A stretch of DNA of 32,964 bases. It comes from Kiritimatiellia bacterium (GTDB taxonomy: Bacteria > Verrucomicrobiota > Kiritimatiellia > JAFGHX01). Shown here piece after piece: positions 1 to 11,300 of the stretch. Under the pieces are notes generated by a model that saw only the letters and a list, made by a program, of their open reading frames with translations, was not told the origin of the DNA and ran no database searches. The position numbers and the translations under genes are program-made. The DNA lies in assembly GCA_016929905.1 (NCBI GenBank), contig JAFGHX010000100.1, positions 1 to 32,964 of the forward strand. The letters run 5' to 3'. Within the stretch, counting starts at the first letter, position 1. Each line of letters begins with the position of its first letter.

Positions 1-1682
1 GAGCCGGAGCTGCTGCGCTCGATTTTGAACGCGGTTTCGTTGGAGCTGTTGTCCTGCCAGGTGAGCGTGATTTTGGTGGAGGAATCGGCCGCGGCCGCCA
101 GGCTGCTCGGCACGGCGGGCACGGTCTCGGATGTACTGGCGCCGGCGACGGCGGAGTATGCGGAATTGCCGGCGGCATTGCTTGCCCGCACGCGGTAGTA
201 GTAGGTGCTGGCGGCGGCGAGCCCGGAGTCGGCATAGGTGGTCTGATTGGCGCCGGTCGTGGCGATCTGGACCCAGCCGGATGAGCCGGAGCTGCTGCGC
301 TCGATTTTGAACGCGGTTTCGTTGGAGCTGTTGTCCTGCCAGGTGAGCGTGATTTTGGTGGAGGAGGTGGCCGCGGCCGCCAGACTGCTCGGCGCGGCGG
401 GGATGCCGCCGGGCGCCACGATATAGCCTGCGTCCTCGAACGCGGCGAACGCGGCGGCCGCCCTGCCCGGGAGACGACTGCGGATCTTGGCCTGATCCCA
501 CGGGACGTCCGGCCGCCAACGGTTGATGTCAGCCTGGATGTCGTTCTTGATGAAGCTGGCGAGCGTGTCCCAGCGGGCCAATGCCTTGGCGTCGGTCAGC
601 GCGCCGCCGGTTGTGGTGAGGTGCATCCGCGCGCGATCGGAGAAGATCTGCTTGAATTCGGCGTTCTGGATCAGGCCGAGCCACGCCTGGAAATGATAGG
701 GCGGCGTGTCGGATGCCCAACTCGCCCACTTCTTGCACCAGGTCAGATCCATCCAGTTGGTCCTGGGCCCGTCTCCCAATACGGCCGGGTAACCTCGGAA
801 CCACCACTCGGCGTCCCAGACGGTCCAGTAGGTCTTGCCGGCCGGCGTCTTCCGGGTGACGGTCCAGTGGTTGCTCTCGCTCCAGTCGAATGCGCCGGCG
901 TACATGCCGGCCATGATGTAGTCGGCAAACGACTCGGGGTCGATGTATTCCCGGATCTGACTGATGGAACGGGACTTGGCGGTTCGGAACACGGACATCG
1001 CACTGGTGAACCGGGCCAGGTTGCCTTCCTGATCGCGGTCGGAGACCCAGTCGTCCTTGACGCCGCCGAAATGCATTTCGCCCCACGCGCGGTCCGCGCG
1101 TTCGGTCATGTTGTAAAGGCCCCAGAACTGGCCGTTCACGTAGAGGTTTGCGAACGTGCCGTGGTTGCCGAATCCGGACATCTCGATCTGCGTGGCGCGC
1201 CCCCATTCGTCCGTGATATGCGTGTAGGGCAGTTGGCCGAGTTCCTTGTTGATCTGGGGGTCCACGCTATCGTTGCCGCCACCGCGCAGCACGATGTTGT
1301 CGAAGCCGACCTTCGAGATCTTGTGTAACGGCGCCCGTTCGAAGACCGGGTAGTTCAGGCGCCGCACGTCGATGGTGCTCCGGAACTTGAGCCGGTAGGA
1401 CCGCTTGATCCGCCCGTGCACCGCGCCTTTGCCGTGGTTCCGGATCTCGCACTTCACCGAGAACCGGTCCGTACTGTCGCCCGGATAGCGCATCGAGACC
1501 GTGCAGGTCTTCTTGACCTTCACGGTGCTCGTGGCCGTGTTGACCGCGTCGAAATCCGCCGCCGGCATCGTGATGTCAATGCGTGGAATGTTCGCGTTGC
1601 CGGCGCGGGCGGAGCCGGCGGAACCGGCCAGGATGAGCGCCATGAGCAGGACCAGACAGGACGGATACCGCGTTGACTTCAT
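1..1682 (-). CDS. Secreted CotH-kinase-like protein with FN3 repeats (3' end outside window)
   Basis: The first 560 residues are visible; the gene continues past the left edge. A signal peptide (about residues 1-27, hydrophobic VLLMALILAG) is followed by a CotH domain at about 30-410. Seen: the RSYRLKF...LNYPVF segment (95-114), NLYVNGQFWGLYN (179-191), FDWSESNHW (265-273) and TVWDAEWW (287-294). These match the substrate-binding and metal-binding blocks of CotH-type atypical kinases, which phosphorylate secreted or coat proteins in Bacillus. FN3 domains follow from about 429 with a 94-residue period; the second copy is cut by the window edge. The start is ATG at 1682, with AGGAG 8-9 nt upstream and a conserved promoter element at 1744-1777. 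Kinase activity is inferred from family membership only, and many bacterial CotH-like proteins are uncharacterised. Confidence 0.85.
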   Translation of the reverse strand, partial: MKSTRYPSCLVLLMALILAGSAGSARAGNANIPRIDITMPAADFDAVNTATSTVKVKKTCTVSMRYPGDSTDRFSVKCEIRNHGKGAVHGRIKRSYRLKFRSTIDVRRLNYPVFERAPLHKISKVGFDNIVLRGGGNDSVDPQINKELGQLPYTHITDEWGRATQIEMSGFGNHGTFANLYVNGQFWGLYNMTERADRAWGEMHFGGVKDDWVSDRDQEGNLARFTSAMSVFRTAKSRSISQIREYIDPESFADYIMAGMYAGAFDWSESNHWTVTRKTPAGKTYWTVWDAEWWFRGYPAVLGDGPRTNWMDLTWCKKWASWASDTPPYHFQAWLGLIQNAEFKQIFSDRARMHLTTTGGALTDAKALARWDTLASFIKNDIQADINRWRPDVPWDQAKIRSRLPGRAAAAFAAFEDAGYIVAPGGIPAAPSSLAAAATSSTKITLTWQDNSSNETAFKIERSSSGSSGWVQIATTGANQTTYADSGLAAASTYYYRVRASNAAGNSAYSAVAGASTSETVPAVPSSLAAAADSSTKITLTWQDNSSNETAFKIERSSSG

Positions 1683-1743
1683 GCCTCTTCTCCTTCGATT
1701 GAACTGTTCCGGGCCGTTCGACGGGCATTCCCCGTTGCCAAAG

Positions 1744-1777
1744 AAATATGGCCGGCCGGCCGGGCCACCCCTCGCGG
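1744..1777 (-). promoter_or_regulatory. Shared promoter element, copy 1 (CotH gene)
   Basis: On the minus strand this reads CCGCGAGGGG, a 17-nt spacer, then CATATTT, followed by CTTTGG. The CATATTT block lies about 60 nt upstream of the ATG at 1682. The same two-block element with a 17-18 nt spacer recurs at 11809-11843, 16594-16627 and 18972-19005, each time just upstream of a minus-strand unit. Spacing and placement fit -35 and -10 boxes. Use by the ECF sigma factor of this window is an inference. Confidence 0.75.
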
Positions 1778-1869
1778 AGAATGGCGTCTTTTTTGCCCGT
1801 CTGGCGATCGTGGACGTTTGGACCCGATATCCTGGAAATCGTAAATCGGTTCGGATGCAGGCGGAACAG

Positions 1870-2140
1870 CTGGATATCGGTGTTGGGCGCGCTCTACTAC
1901 TGTTTCACGGTTCGACCGTGGTTTCGGAACGTTCCGAAGTCCTTGCGAAGACAGCCCAAGGTGTATCTCTGGGACTGGAGTGCCGTGGCGGATCCGGGCG
2001 CGCGCCACGAGAATTTCGTTGCGTCGCATCTTCTGAAGGCGACTCATCTCTGGACGGACACGGGCCTGGGCGAGTATGGGCTTCACTATCTGAGGGACAA
2101 AGCGAAGCGAGAGGTGGACTTTGTGGTTACCCGCATGGAT
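1870..2140 (+). pseudogene. Remnant of a DUF4143 AAA-family ATPase (C-terminal fragment)
   Basis: A plus-strand frame carries a clear fragment of the C-terminal DUF4143 domain found in AAA+ ATPases. Seen: LYYCFTVRPW, KVYLWDWS, ARHENFVASHLLKA, DTGLGEYGLHYLRDK and REVDFVVTR, in the family's usual order. The N-terminal ATPase half (Walker A and B, about 200 residues) is missing. Similarity stops after REVDFVVTR, where the nuclease-like EVK segment should follow. There is no plausible start codon with a ribosome site. It is therefore a decayed remnant, oriented opposite to its neighbours. Its upstream edge is next to the CotH promoter, so an older rearrangement may have placed that promoter there. 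Confidence 0.75.
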
Positions 2141-2223
2141 TTTGTGGAGCGCGACTGTTTCTCGGAAGCTCGACCGGTCCGCGTCCCCGCCAGTACGCTG
2201 CTTTCGCAGCTTGTATGACGGGT

Positions 2224-5200
2224 TCACCGCTCCAGCCACACGCGCCCGAGGTAATAGGTGGCTTCGTCCGGCGCGGCATTGGTGCAGGCGACGGAGTGGT
2301 CTGCGCCCGTGATATCGCCGTAGCCGGGCACGGGTTCCCACGGGGCGGCCGTGCCCGCGCGCGACTCCAGGGCGTAGTGCCGCGTGTAGCCGGCGTAGCC
2401 GGTGCCGGCGGCGGCGAGCGCCTGGAACCGGACAACGAGCTGTCCGCCATGGAGCGACAGGTCGACGTTGAACACGCTGCCGCCGCCCGTCGGGTCCGTA
2501 CCGGCGATGAACTCCTCGAGGTTCGACAGGCCGTCGCCGTCCGGGTCGGCCGAGTCGGACCGATCGGCGGGATCGGCCAGATTCGACAGACAGGCCGTCT
2601 CCCACGCATCGGGCATGCCGTCCTGGTCGGCGTCCTCCTGGATTGGCAATTGGCTGTTGGCGACGGATAATTGTGCATCGAATGTCAGGTCGCTGCTGGT
2701 GAGCGAGACGTTGAACACCTGCACGGCCAGCACGTTCTCGCCTTGTCGCAGCCCCGTCAGGGCGCTGCCCGTGAGGTTGGTGGACCACTCGACCGGACCC
2801 ATGTTCCCGGCGGCGAACCCGTCATGAGCAACAGGCGAGCCCGGCGCGCCGGCCACATTCACGCGCGCCACGTCCCGGCCGTTGAACCACATGACGAACC
2901 CGTCGTCGAATTGCGCCCAGAGCCGCAATTCGGCCACCCACACCGGATGCTGAATGTCGAAGGCTGAACGGAGGAAGACCGAGGAATAGCGGCCTTGCAT
3001 GTCGGCCAGCGTCGTGCCGTAGGGCCCGTCACCGTAGCCGAACGGTGCGGGCCCTGCGCGCCAGGCGGAATCGTCGAAGGCGCTCAGCCGCCAGGCGTCT
3101 GGCGGGCCGGATGCCTCGGCGGAGCCCTTGCGGTAGCGCCAGAGGGCGCCCTTGGCGATCTTCACCTCGTCGCTGCCGGCCGGCGTGGTGGCGGCCGCGA
3201 TTGGGCTGTAGGCGGAGTTGCCGGCGGCGTTATAGGCCTTGACCTGGTAGTAATACTTGGTCGCGGGCGCCAGGCTGTCGTCGCTGTGGGCCGTTGCGTT
3301 GGCGGCCGGCTCCGCGATCCGGACCCATTCGCTGGTCCCGCTCTGGCGGCGGTCGATCTTGAAGCGGAGTTCGTCGCTGCTGTTGTCCGTCCACGTCAAC
3401 CGGATCTGGGAAGAGGAGATGGCCGTGGCGGCGAGGTCCGCCGGCGCTGCCGGCGGCGCCGGGGGCGGCGTGCTGCGGGAGGCCGCGCAGCGCAACTCGG
3501 CGTCCCATATCAGATCCGCGCTGTCGGCGCTGCTCTGATGCACCTCGACGGCCAGCACGTTCTCGCCCAGCTGCAGCAGCTCTTTCGACGCTGCCAGGTT
3601 CACCGTCTCGCTGACCCCGGTCGCGCTCGCCGCGCTCGACGCCAGCGTGGCGTAGTTGATGGCGCCTGCCGGCATCGCGCGCCGGCAGACCTCCCGCCCG
3701 TTGAGATAGGCCACGAACCCGTCGTCATAGTGCACGCGGAACGTCAACGACGTGATGGCCGCAATCAGCACGCTGTCCGCCACCTCGGCCCAATCGCTGG
3801 CCAGCGTGAACCGCTTGCGGACGTAGGTCGTGACAGGCTTGTGCGCCGGGTCGGCGCCGTACGAGATCTGCGTGTCCAGACGGCTTGCGGCCATCCCGTA
3901 GCCCAGCGCCGCCGTGCCCGCCGGCCAGCCGCTGTCGTCGTAGGACGCCGCGCGCCACGCCGTCCCGAGGTCCTGGCCCGCATCGTGGTACTTCCAGTCC
4001 GAGTGCCGCTCGAGCAGGTTGCCCGGATCGAGGTAAGGCGTCGGCCGCGTGTGCATGTTCAGGTCCCGCGTCAGTTCGACGTAGATGTACTCGCCGCTCG
4101 GGACATCGTTGCGCACGTCGATCGTATTCATCGCGTTCGCCCGCAGGCTGGCGTGCGGGACGTTGAACTGCCAGTGCCCGTCCTTCGCGTTGTACGACGG
4201 GCTCAGGTCCCGAATCGGATGCCTGTTGCCGTTCACCATCAGGTACCAGTCCCCGCCGCCCGTCGAGAAACTCGAGACCTTGTTCGTGTACAGGCAGATC
4301 CGCGCGACGATGTCGGTCGCCGGCACCTGCTCGAAACAGAAACGGCGCCGGATGCCGCAGCCCGGCGTGAGTCGCAACTCCCTGTACCCCCAATCGAAAA
4401 CGGCGTACGGGCGCCGATAGAGATATTCCCGGCAGCCGTCTTCACGCGTCGGAATGGTCTTCAGTTCCGGATACAGCCCCGCGGCAATGTCCGGGGCGAA
4501 CTGCAGGAACGTGAAGGTTCCCTGATGCGTGAAGTGCCAGTAGCGGCCCGCGTCCAGGTTGTACGTCAGCTTCCGCAGCCCGGACATACAGCCGGTGGCC
4601 CACTCCTCCCTGTCCTCGTCCTTGCAGTCCGGGCATGTGCAGGCGTACGGGTTGGCGTAAAACTCCACAAAACTCAGCTTGCACAGGTGCCCGCCGATGT
4701 AGTTGTCCACGTAGCGCCACTTGCCGTCGACCTTCACCTCGCAGATCGAGTGGCCCTGGCCGGCGTGCCCCGTCGTGCCCAGTTGCCGTGCTTCGAGGCC
4801 CATCGTCGAGGCCAGTGCCACCATCAGGGCCGACTTCCCCCCGCACCATGAACCCAACGTAATGGTCTCGACCGGATGCGCCGTCATGTCGCGCGTCGGC
4901 GTCTTGGCCACCGCCAGTGCCAGTGCGTTGACCTTGTCCCACAGCGGCGTGCTCGAGGTGTACCCCTTCTGCTTCCAGACGTTGTCGCGCCACGCCACCA
5001 GGAAGTCCCAGTCCTTCTGATGGTTCTTGTACGTGTCCGACAGGCAGCAATCCGGCGTGTCGCGCGTCGCGACCAGCGGCGGATACGCCACGTTGGGATT
5101 CACGTGGTCCAAAGCTCCGTCGTCCGGTTGCGTCACGAGCAGTTCGATCCTGGCGTTGTAGAATGCTGTCTCCCAGATCGACTTCAGATACTTCTCGTCG

Positions 5201-5310
5201 ATGTCGCGCGAAACGCGCACCCAGCCGGCCAAACCCACGGCAGGCAGAAGCATGCACGCGCACAGCACCACGAGGAGTTCCCGCTTCCCTGTGAACGGCG
5301 GACGGTCCAT
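2224..5310 (-). CDS. Secreted transglutaminase-like protein with jelly-roll, FN3 and EF-hand-like modules
   Basis: A 1028-residue protein with an N-terminal hydrophobic signal segment (about 11-29). A transglutaminase-like fold at about 60-215 has a plausible Cys-His-Asp triad: C156 in GSWCGGKSALM, H187 in GHSICEV and D202 in WRYVDN. A CxCxxC cluster (CTCPDC) follows. Then come a jelly-roll domain (about 435-605), an FN3 domain (about 610-710), a second jelly-roll (about 715-880), a D-x-D-x-D-G calcium-type repeat pair (about 890-940) and an 85-residue C-terminal module ending GRVWLER. It starts 15 nt after the stop of the giant CotH gene and has no copy of the promoter element, so it is probably the second gene of that operon. 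Protease, transglutaminase or deamidase activity cannot be separated from sequence. The closest relative in the window is the protein at 12104-16516. Confidence 0.85.
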   Translation of the reverse strand: MDRPPFTGKRELLVVLCACMLLPAVGLAGWVRVSRDIDEKYLKSIWETAFYNARIELLVTQPDDGALDHVNPNVAYPPLVATRDTPDCCLSDTYKNHQKDWDFLVAWRDNVWKQKGYTSSTPLWDKVNALALAVAKTPTRDMTAHPVETITLGSWCGGKSALMVALASTMGLEARQLGTTGHAGQGHSICEVKVDGKWRYVDNYIGGHLCKLSFVEFYANPYACTCPDCKDEDREEWATGCMSGLRKLTYNLDAGRYWHFTHQGTFTFLQFAPDIAAGLYPELKTIPTREDGCREYLYRRPYAVFDWGYRELRLTPGCGIRRRFCFEQVPATDIVARICLYTNKVSSFSTGGGDWYLMVNGNRHPIRDLSPSYNAKDGHWQFNVPHASLRANAMNTIDVRNDVPSGEYIYVELTRDLNMHTRPTPYLDPGNLLERHSDWKYHDAGQDLGTAWRAASYDDSGWPAGTAALGYGMAASRLDTQISYGADPAHKPVTTYVRKRFTLASDWAEVADSVLIAAITSLTFRVHYDDGFVAYLNGREVCRRAMPAGAINYATLASSAASATGVSETVNLAASKELLQLGENVLAVEVHQSSADSADLIWDAELRCAASRSTPPPAPPAAPADLAATAISSSQIRLTWTDNSSDELRFKIDRRQSGTSEWVRIAEPAANATAHSDDSLAPATKYYYQVKAYNAAGNSAYSPIAAATTPAGSDEVKIAKGALWRYRKGSAEASGPPDAWRLSAFDDSAWRAGPAPFGYGDGPYGTTLADMQGRYSSVFLRSAFDIQHPVWVAELRLWAQFDDGFVMWFNGRDVARVNVAGAPGSPVAHDGFAAGNMGPVEWSTNLTGSALTGLRQGENVLAVQVFNVSLTSSDLTFDAQLSVANSQLPIQEDADQDGMPDAWETACLSNLADPADRSDSADPDGDGLSNLEEFIAGTDPTGGGSVFNVDLSLHGGQLVVRFQALAAAGTGYAGYTRHYALESRAGTAAPWEPVPGYGDITGADHSVACTNAAPDEATYYLGRVWLER
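2640..2673 (-). repeat. Degenerate in-frame heptanucleotide repeat
   Basis: This is the worn copy of the 7-nt tandem repeat (plus-strand consensus ACNATTG) that also lies at 5745-5778 and 12523-12556. It sits at the same place in the coding sequence, just before the EF-hand-like repeats, and encodes a linker related to QLSIVNSQLPIQ. Here several units have drifted (GCTGTTG, GCGACGG). Confidence 0.65.
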
Positions 5311-5325
5311 GACGCCCCTCCCTTT

Positions 5326-8300
5326 TCATTGATTCTCCAGCCACACCCGCCCGAGGTAATAGGTGGCCTCCTCGGGTGTGGCATTGGTGTAGGAGACGGT
5401 CTGGCCCGCGCCCAGGATGTCGGCATAGCCGGGCACCGGTTCCCACGGGGCGGCCGTGCCCGCGCGCGACTCGAGCGCGTAGTGCCGCGTGTAGCCGTCG
5501 TAGCCGGCGCCGGCGGCGGCGCGCGCCTGGAATTCGACGACGAGCTGCCCGCCATGGAGCGAGACGTCGACCTCGAACGAACTGCCGCTGCCCGTCGGGT
5601 CCGTACCGGCGATGAACTCCTCGAGGTTCGACAGGCCGTCGCCGTCCGGGTCGGCCCAGTCGGCCCGATCGGCCGGATCGGCCAGATTCGACAGACAGGC
5701 CGTCTCCCACGCATCGGGCATGCCGTCCTGGTCGGCGTCTTCCTGGATTGGCAATTGACTATTGACGATTGACAATTGCGCATCGAAAGAGAGGTCGCTG
5801 CTGGTGAGCGAGACGTTGAACGCCTGGACGGCCAGCACGTTCTCGCCTTGTCGCAGCCCCGTCAGGGCGCTGCCCGTGAGGTTGGTGGACCACTCGACCG
5901 GGCCCATATTCCCGGCGGCGAACCCGTCATGAGCAACAGGCGAGCCCGGCACGCCCGCCACATTCACACGTGCCACTTCCCGGCCGTTAATCCACATGAC
6001 GAATCCGTCGTCGTAGAAGGCGCCGAGCTCCACGCCATTCACGAGAGAGGGATTGTCGACGACGAAAATCGTACGCAGGAACACGGAGCTGTAGGTGTCC
6101 TCCATGTCGGCCAGCGTGGTGCCGTATGGCCCGTCGCCGTAGCCGAACGGCGCGGCGCCCGAACTCCATGCGCTGTCGTCGAAGCCGACCACGCGCCAGG
6201 CCGATACGGGGGCCGAGGCTTCAGCCGTCCCTTTCCGGTATCTCCAGACCGCGCCTCTCGGAACCTTGGGCTCTGAACCGTGAACGTTGAACGCTCTCAA
6301 CATCAGCGCATTCACATACGCGTGCGTGCCGGCGATCGTTACGGTTAGATCGCCGTCGGCGCCGGGATCGATTCCCGCGAACCGGGCGACATGCCCGTTC
6401 TGCGTGTTGCTGCCGGTGACGATGGTTATCGTATCGTCGGCAGTTGACGTCGTGCCGATCGTGGTTCCGGCCGTGCTTTGATTGGCGAACGCCTGCACGT
6501 CGGAGATCGTGAACACCGAGGTCCGGTCCGTATAGGCGCTCTCGTTCCGGTTGCCGTACAGGACCAGCTCGTAGGTCAGCGCGGGGTCAAGCCCCGTGAA
6601 GTGCAGCGTGACGGTGCCGTAGGCCATATTGCCGACGGCGCTGACCTTGCCGGCAAACACGGTGTGCGCGTCGGTTCCGGTCGCGGCGTCGGCGCCCTGC
6701 GCCAGGTGGGACGGCGAGACGGCGCCGTCCGAACTCACCGTGAGCGTGGCGCTCACGTTCGTTCCGCGCTCGTAGTCGACGAGCGGCCCGCTGGTGGACC
6801 ACCCGTTGTATGACCACGCGGAGTAGGTCGTGATGTTCTGCGTGGGCTGGCCGGAGTCCCACATCAGGTCGTTGTAGGCCGTAAACGCGATCGGCGGGGG
6901 CGGCGCGGCCGGATCGGTCTTGTCCGAAGCCACGTTGGCGTAGTCCGAATTTCCGCCGGAATTGTACGCCTTGACTCTGTAGTAGTACCGCGTGTCGCCG
7001 GCCAGCCCGGCGTCGGTGCAGGTCGTCGTATTGGCGGCCGGTTCTGTGATTCGGGTCCAGCTTGCGCCGTCGAGGCTGCGATCGATCTTGAACGTGGTCT
7101 CGTTGTCGCTGTTGTCCTGCCAGGTCAGCTTGATCTCGCTGCAACCCAGTGCGGCTGCCGTCAGGTTGCCTGGCGCCGCGGGCGGGGGTACGCTGGGCTC
7201 AACGGCTTCGTGCACAAGCTCGATATCCATGAACAGGTCGCTGCTGGTCGGGCCGGACTGGTGCAGCTCGACCGCCAGGACATTGACGCCTTGGACGAGT
7301 TTGCCGATGTGGGAATCCAGGTTGACCGGCTCGTAGTCCGTGGCGGAATGGCTGGAGGCGGGCGTCGTGCAGCTGACGGTGCCGCCTGGCACGGCCTTTC
7401 GCGCCACCTCCTGACCGTTGAGATAGACAACGAATCCGTCGTCGTATTTCGCGGCCAGATCAAGCGATTCGACGTCGGCGGGATCGGCCGCCAATGTGAA
7501 CCGCTTGCGGAAATAGGTGGTGATGGGCTTGTTGTTCGGGTCGTCGCCGTAGGAGACAACGGTGTCCACCTCGAGATGGTCGTAGCCGAGCGGCGCATTT
7601 CCGTCCTGCCAGCGGCTGTCGTCAAAGCCAGGCAGCCGCCACGCCGTGCCGAGATCGGCGCCCTGATCGTGGTAGCGCCAGCCGGCGCTTTTCGGGACGA
7701 GCACGCCGGAATTAGGGCGGCCCGGCGTTCCGCCGGGTTCGAGGCTGGCCGTCCAGTTGACGGCATCGTTCCCGTAGGCTTCCGGATCCTGGCGTTCCAG
7801 CGCCGGGCCGTCGCCGTCGGCGCTTTCCGGCCACGGGCTGTTGTCGCCGTATTGCACGCGGTCGGCCAGGATCCACGGCACGCCTTGCTCGTCCGGCGCG
7901 CCGGGCCGCCACAGCTTCACGCTTTCGCCGCCGTTGCCGAGCCGGCCGGCGTACGGGCCGAACACGCGCACGCCGGAGGGGACGTCCGGGTATTGTGCGC
8001 GAAAGGTCGACTCGTTCGTGGATACGACGAGCACGGTTTCGTCGGCCGCAAGCTCGGTGCCGGCCGGGAAGGTGTAGTCGACCGCCGCGGCGAGCCGCCA
8101 GCGGTTGGCGGGGGTTGCCGGGTCGTAGAGCTTGAGCGTGCTGCCGCTGGTGTTCGCCAGTTCGATGAATTCGGCGGCGCCCGGCACGGGGTTGTACAGG
8201 ATCTCGTTGATCACCAGTGGGCCGACCTTCGGCGGGGCGTTGGCCGAGCCCAGTGTGTTGGGGACACGCTGGGCGACGAAGTCGGCATCCTCATCGGTCT

Positions 8301-11300
8301 TTACATACCGGGCGAACGCCACGCCGTTCTCGGCGCCGCCGAACCGCGCCTCGGCCAGGTACTCCAGGTTCCCGTTCGAATCCCATTTCGTGAGATAGAC
8401 TTCGTCGCCGTGCGAGTCCAAGGCGAAGCAGGCGGGATCGTTCGTGTTGGTGTTGAAATCGGACTCGTCGAACACGATGTACTGATCGGCCGCCAGCGTC
8501 GTGCCGTCGGGGATCCGGTACTTCCTGTAGTTGTCGTTGCTGTCGCTGAGGTACCAACCGCCGATGTCGGCGGCGGCCCCGCCCGCGTTGTGCAACTCGA
8601 TCGCGTCGAGCTGCGGCAGGTCGGTGTGGGACAGGACCTCGCTGATCACGACATGATGCGGCGCGCCGTCGTCGCGGCCGGGCGAGCCGCCGATCAGGTT
8701 GCTCGCCCGCCATTTCGCGGGATCGTCCTGGTCGCCGGCCGTGTCGGCGGCGACGAGCGAGAAGCCGGCCCCGTCCGCTTCGCGCGGCCAGGGCTCCTTG
8801 TCGTTGTAGCGCACAGAGGTGACGGTGCGGCCGTCGTTGTCGAGCAGTGCGAGCTTCTCCCCGTCGTTCGAGAGCTTGCCGGAATACTCGCCGAAGAGGG
8901 CCACCGTCTCCTTCACCCCCGGGTGCCGGCCCGTGAACGCGGCTTCGTTACGCACCAGCACGGCGAACTCGCCCGGGCCCAGTTCCGCGCCCGGCGGGAA
9001 GGTGTATCGGATCCCTCGAACCGTCATCTCCGACAACCCGCGCGTGGAAGAGCCGGTATTCTTGATCTCGATGAACTCGAAATCCTCGCCGCCGAGCGGG
9101 TTGTACAGGATCTCCGTGATGCGCAGGTTGCTGTAGTGTGCGGTGAAGTTGAATGTGGCGGCATGCACGGGGCTCCAGGTGTCGGCGTTCTTGTAGATAC
9201 GCGCCTTGACATGCGTCGTGCGGCTCAGCACCCGCGCGCCGCTGTACAATGCCGCGCCGCCGGCCTGGGCACCGCCCGGCAGGCGCGGGTCGGAGCCATC
9301 GAGGGTGTAGTAGATCGCGCCGGCGCCGTTCGGGTTCGAGAGGGTGAGCCTGAACCCGCTCGCGACCGCCCCGCCGTGCTGCTGGAAGGTCGGCGGGTCG
9401 AGCGACGGATAGGGCGTGTAGCCGTTGATCGACTGCGTCTTGCACAGGCTGATCAGGCGCGCCCCGTTACCGCCCATCAGGTTGTAGACGTGATCGCGGG
9501 CGGAGTACCAGTTCGTGAGGGCGTTGCCCTTCGCGTCGCACGGGTTGCCGGTGTAGTCGTTCAGGTCGCGCGCGTAGCGGTAGACGGTCGTGTCCGCCGC
9601 GCTGCCGTTGTCGTACGTCTGCGGGCACTTCGCGTCGCCCCAGCGCGCGCCTTCGCACAGGATCGGTTCTTCGATGAAGTCGCAGATCGTCGTCCAGCGT
9701 GCGCGGCTGTTCGCGTCGGTCAGCATGCCGTCGTTCTTGACGTGCTTGTAGAGCCGGTCGGCAAACAGCATGCGAAAATCCTTGTTCCGCATCAGGCTGC
9801 GGAAGGGCTTGGCAAAATGCTTGTGCTTCACCGGGTCGTACGGCGTGCTGCTGCCTTCGGCCGCGGTCAGGAACTGCGGCTTGATCCACGCGCCGTCGTG
9901 GCAGAGGTTCGGGCTGTCGAGCCATGCCCATTCCAGGTCCCAGGCCAGGTAGAAGCCCGGCTCCGGCGGATTGATGCGGTTGGCGTAGTACATGTTGTTC
10001 ACGCCCCAGCCGTCCTGCCAGTCGCCGCCGCCGGTGAACCACCAGAGCTGGACGTAGTCGCAGAACTCGGGCAGCCTCAGATACTCCTGCATTTCCGCGT
10101 AGTCCGCCGCCACCGTCATGTCTTTGCCGCCGAGCGTTTCGACCAGGTACTCCCAGCGGTCGTCGGCCGGGTCCGTGGCGGAATAGCCTTCAGCCGCGTC
10201 CGTCTGGTTCGCCCAGAACCAGTCCTCGTCTTCGCCGCCGAAATACTGGGCGTGGAACGTCTCGTCCATGCGTTCGACGGGGTTGTAAACGCCCCAGTAC
10301 AGGCCGTTGATGTAGAGGTGCACGTGCATCCCGCGGCAGCCGTAGCCCATCATGTCGATGAAGCTGTTGCGCGCCCATTCGTCGCGTGCATAGACCGCGG
10401 TGCGGTAGTCGACCATATAGCCGCTGTACGTCTCGTTGCCGCCCGCGCGCAGGATCAGCCCGTCGAAGGTGTCCGTCGCGGAATCGGCGTGAAAAATCGA
10501 CGTCTCGAACAGCGGGTAGTTGAGCTTCTTGGCTCCGTAGGCGCCCCTGAAGAAAAGTTTGAGCGAGCGCTTGATGCGGGAGGGCGGCGCGTGGCTGTGC
10601 CCTTTCAGTCCCGCATCGACCTGAAAACCGGTGTAGGCCGCGGGGAATCCTTCGGGATAGATCAGTTCGACGGAACAGGGCGTTTCCGTTGTCTCCGTGT
10701 TTCCGTAAAGCGTGTAGGTCCCGAACATGTCCTGAGTCTTCAGCACGATGGACATCGTCGGGAGGGATTTGAATGCCGCGCGCCATTTTCCGGCGTAGGC
10801 GGGCTCGTCCACGATGTGGGCGTCCATCGCATAGTCCGCCGGCGTCTTCTTGGCACCCCACGTGGCCGGGAACCCGGCTGGGACGGCCGCCTGCTGGAGC
10901 ACGCCGTCGAGGAAGATGTAGGTGTGCGTGTCGACGTCCGTCGGCTCGTAGCCGCTCTTGAAGGCGGCGGCGCGCAGGCAGCGTGTGTCGCTGATGTGCA
11001 CGACGACATTCGTGCCGCCGGTCGTGCCGTAGGCGGACGAGGGCGCCGTGCCGTTGGTCGTGTAGCGGATCGTGGCGCCGGGCGTCTTGGTGCGGATCGT
11101 CACGTCGAACGGGGCGTCGTAGAAGCCGCGGTCCGGCGCGAACGCCGTGTCCGCCACCCGCTTGAACGCGCCCAGTTCAACGTCGATCCAGCAGTCCGAA
11201 CTGTCGGGCGCCGCGTTGAACACCTGCACGGCCAGCAGGTTTTCGCCCGGCTCCAGATAGTCCTTGGGATCGGGCAGCTCGTTGGTCACCGACGTGCCGC

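Noticed and set aside
1..400. Direct repeats at the left edge as a possible CRISPR or phage repeat
   Set aside because: The period is 282 nt, in frame, and encodes FN3 domains.
2995..4851. A 618-codon plus-strand open frame
   Set aside because: Antisense to the transglutaminase-like gene; no recognisable motif and low-complexity Arg/Val composition.
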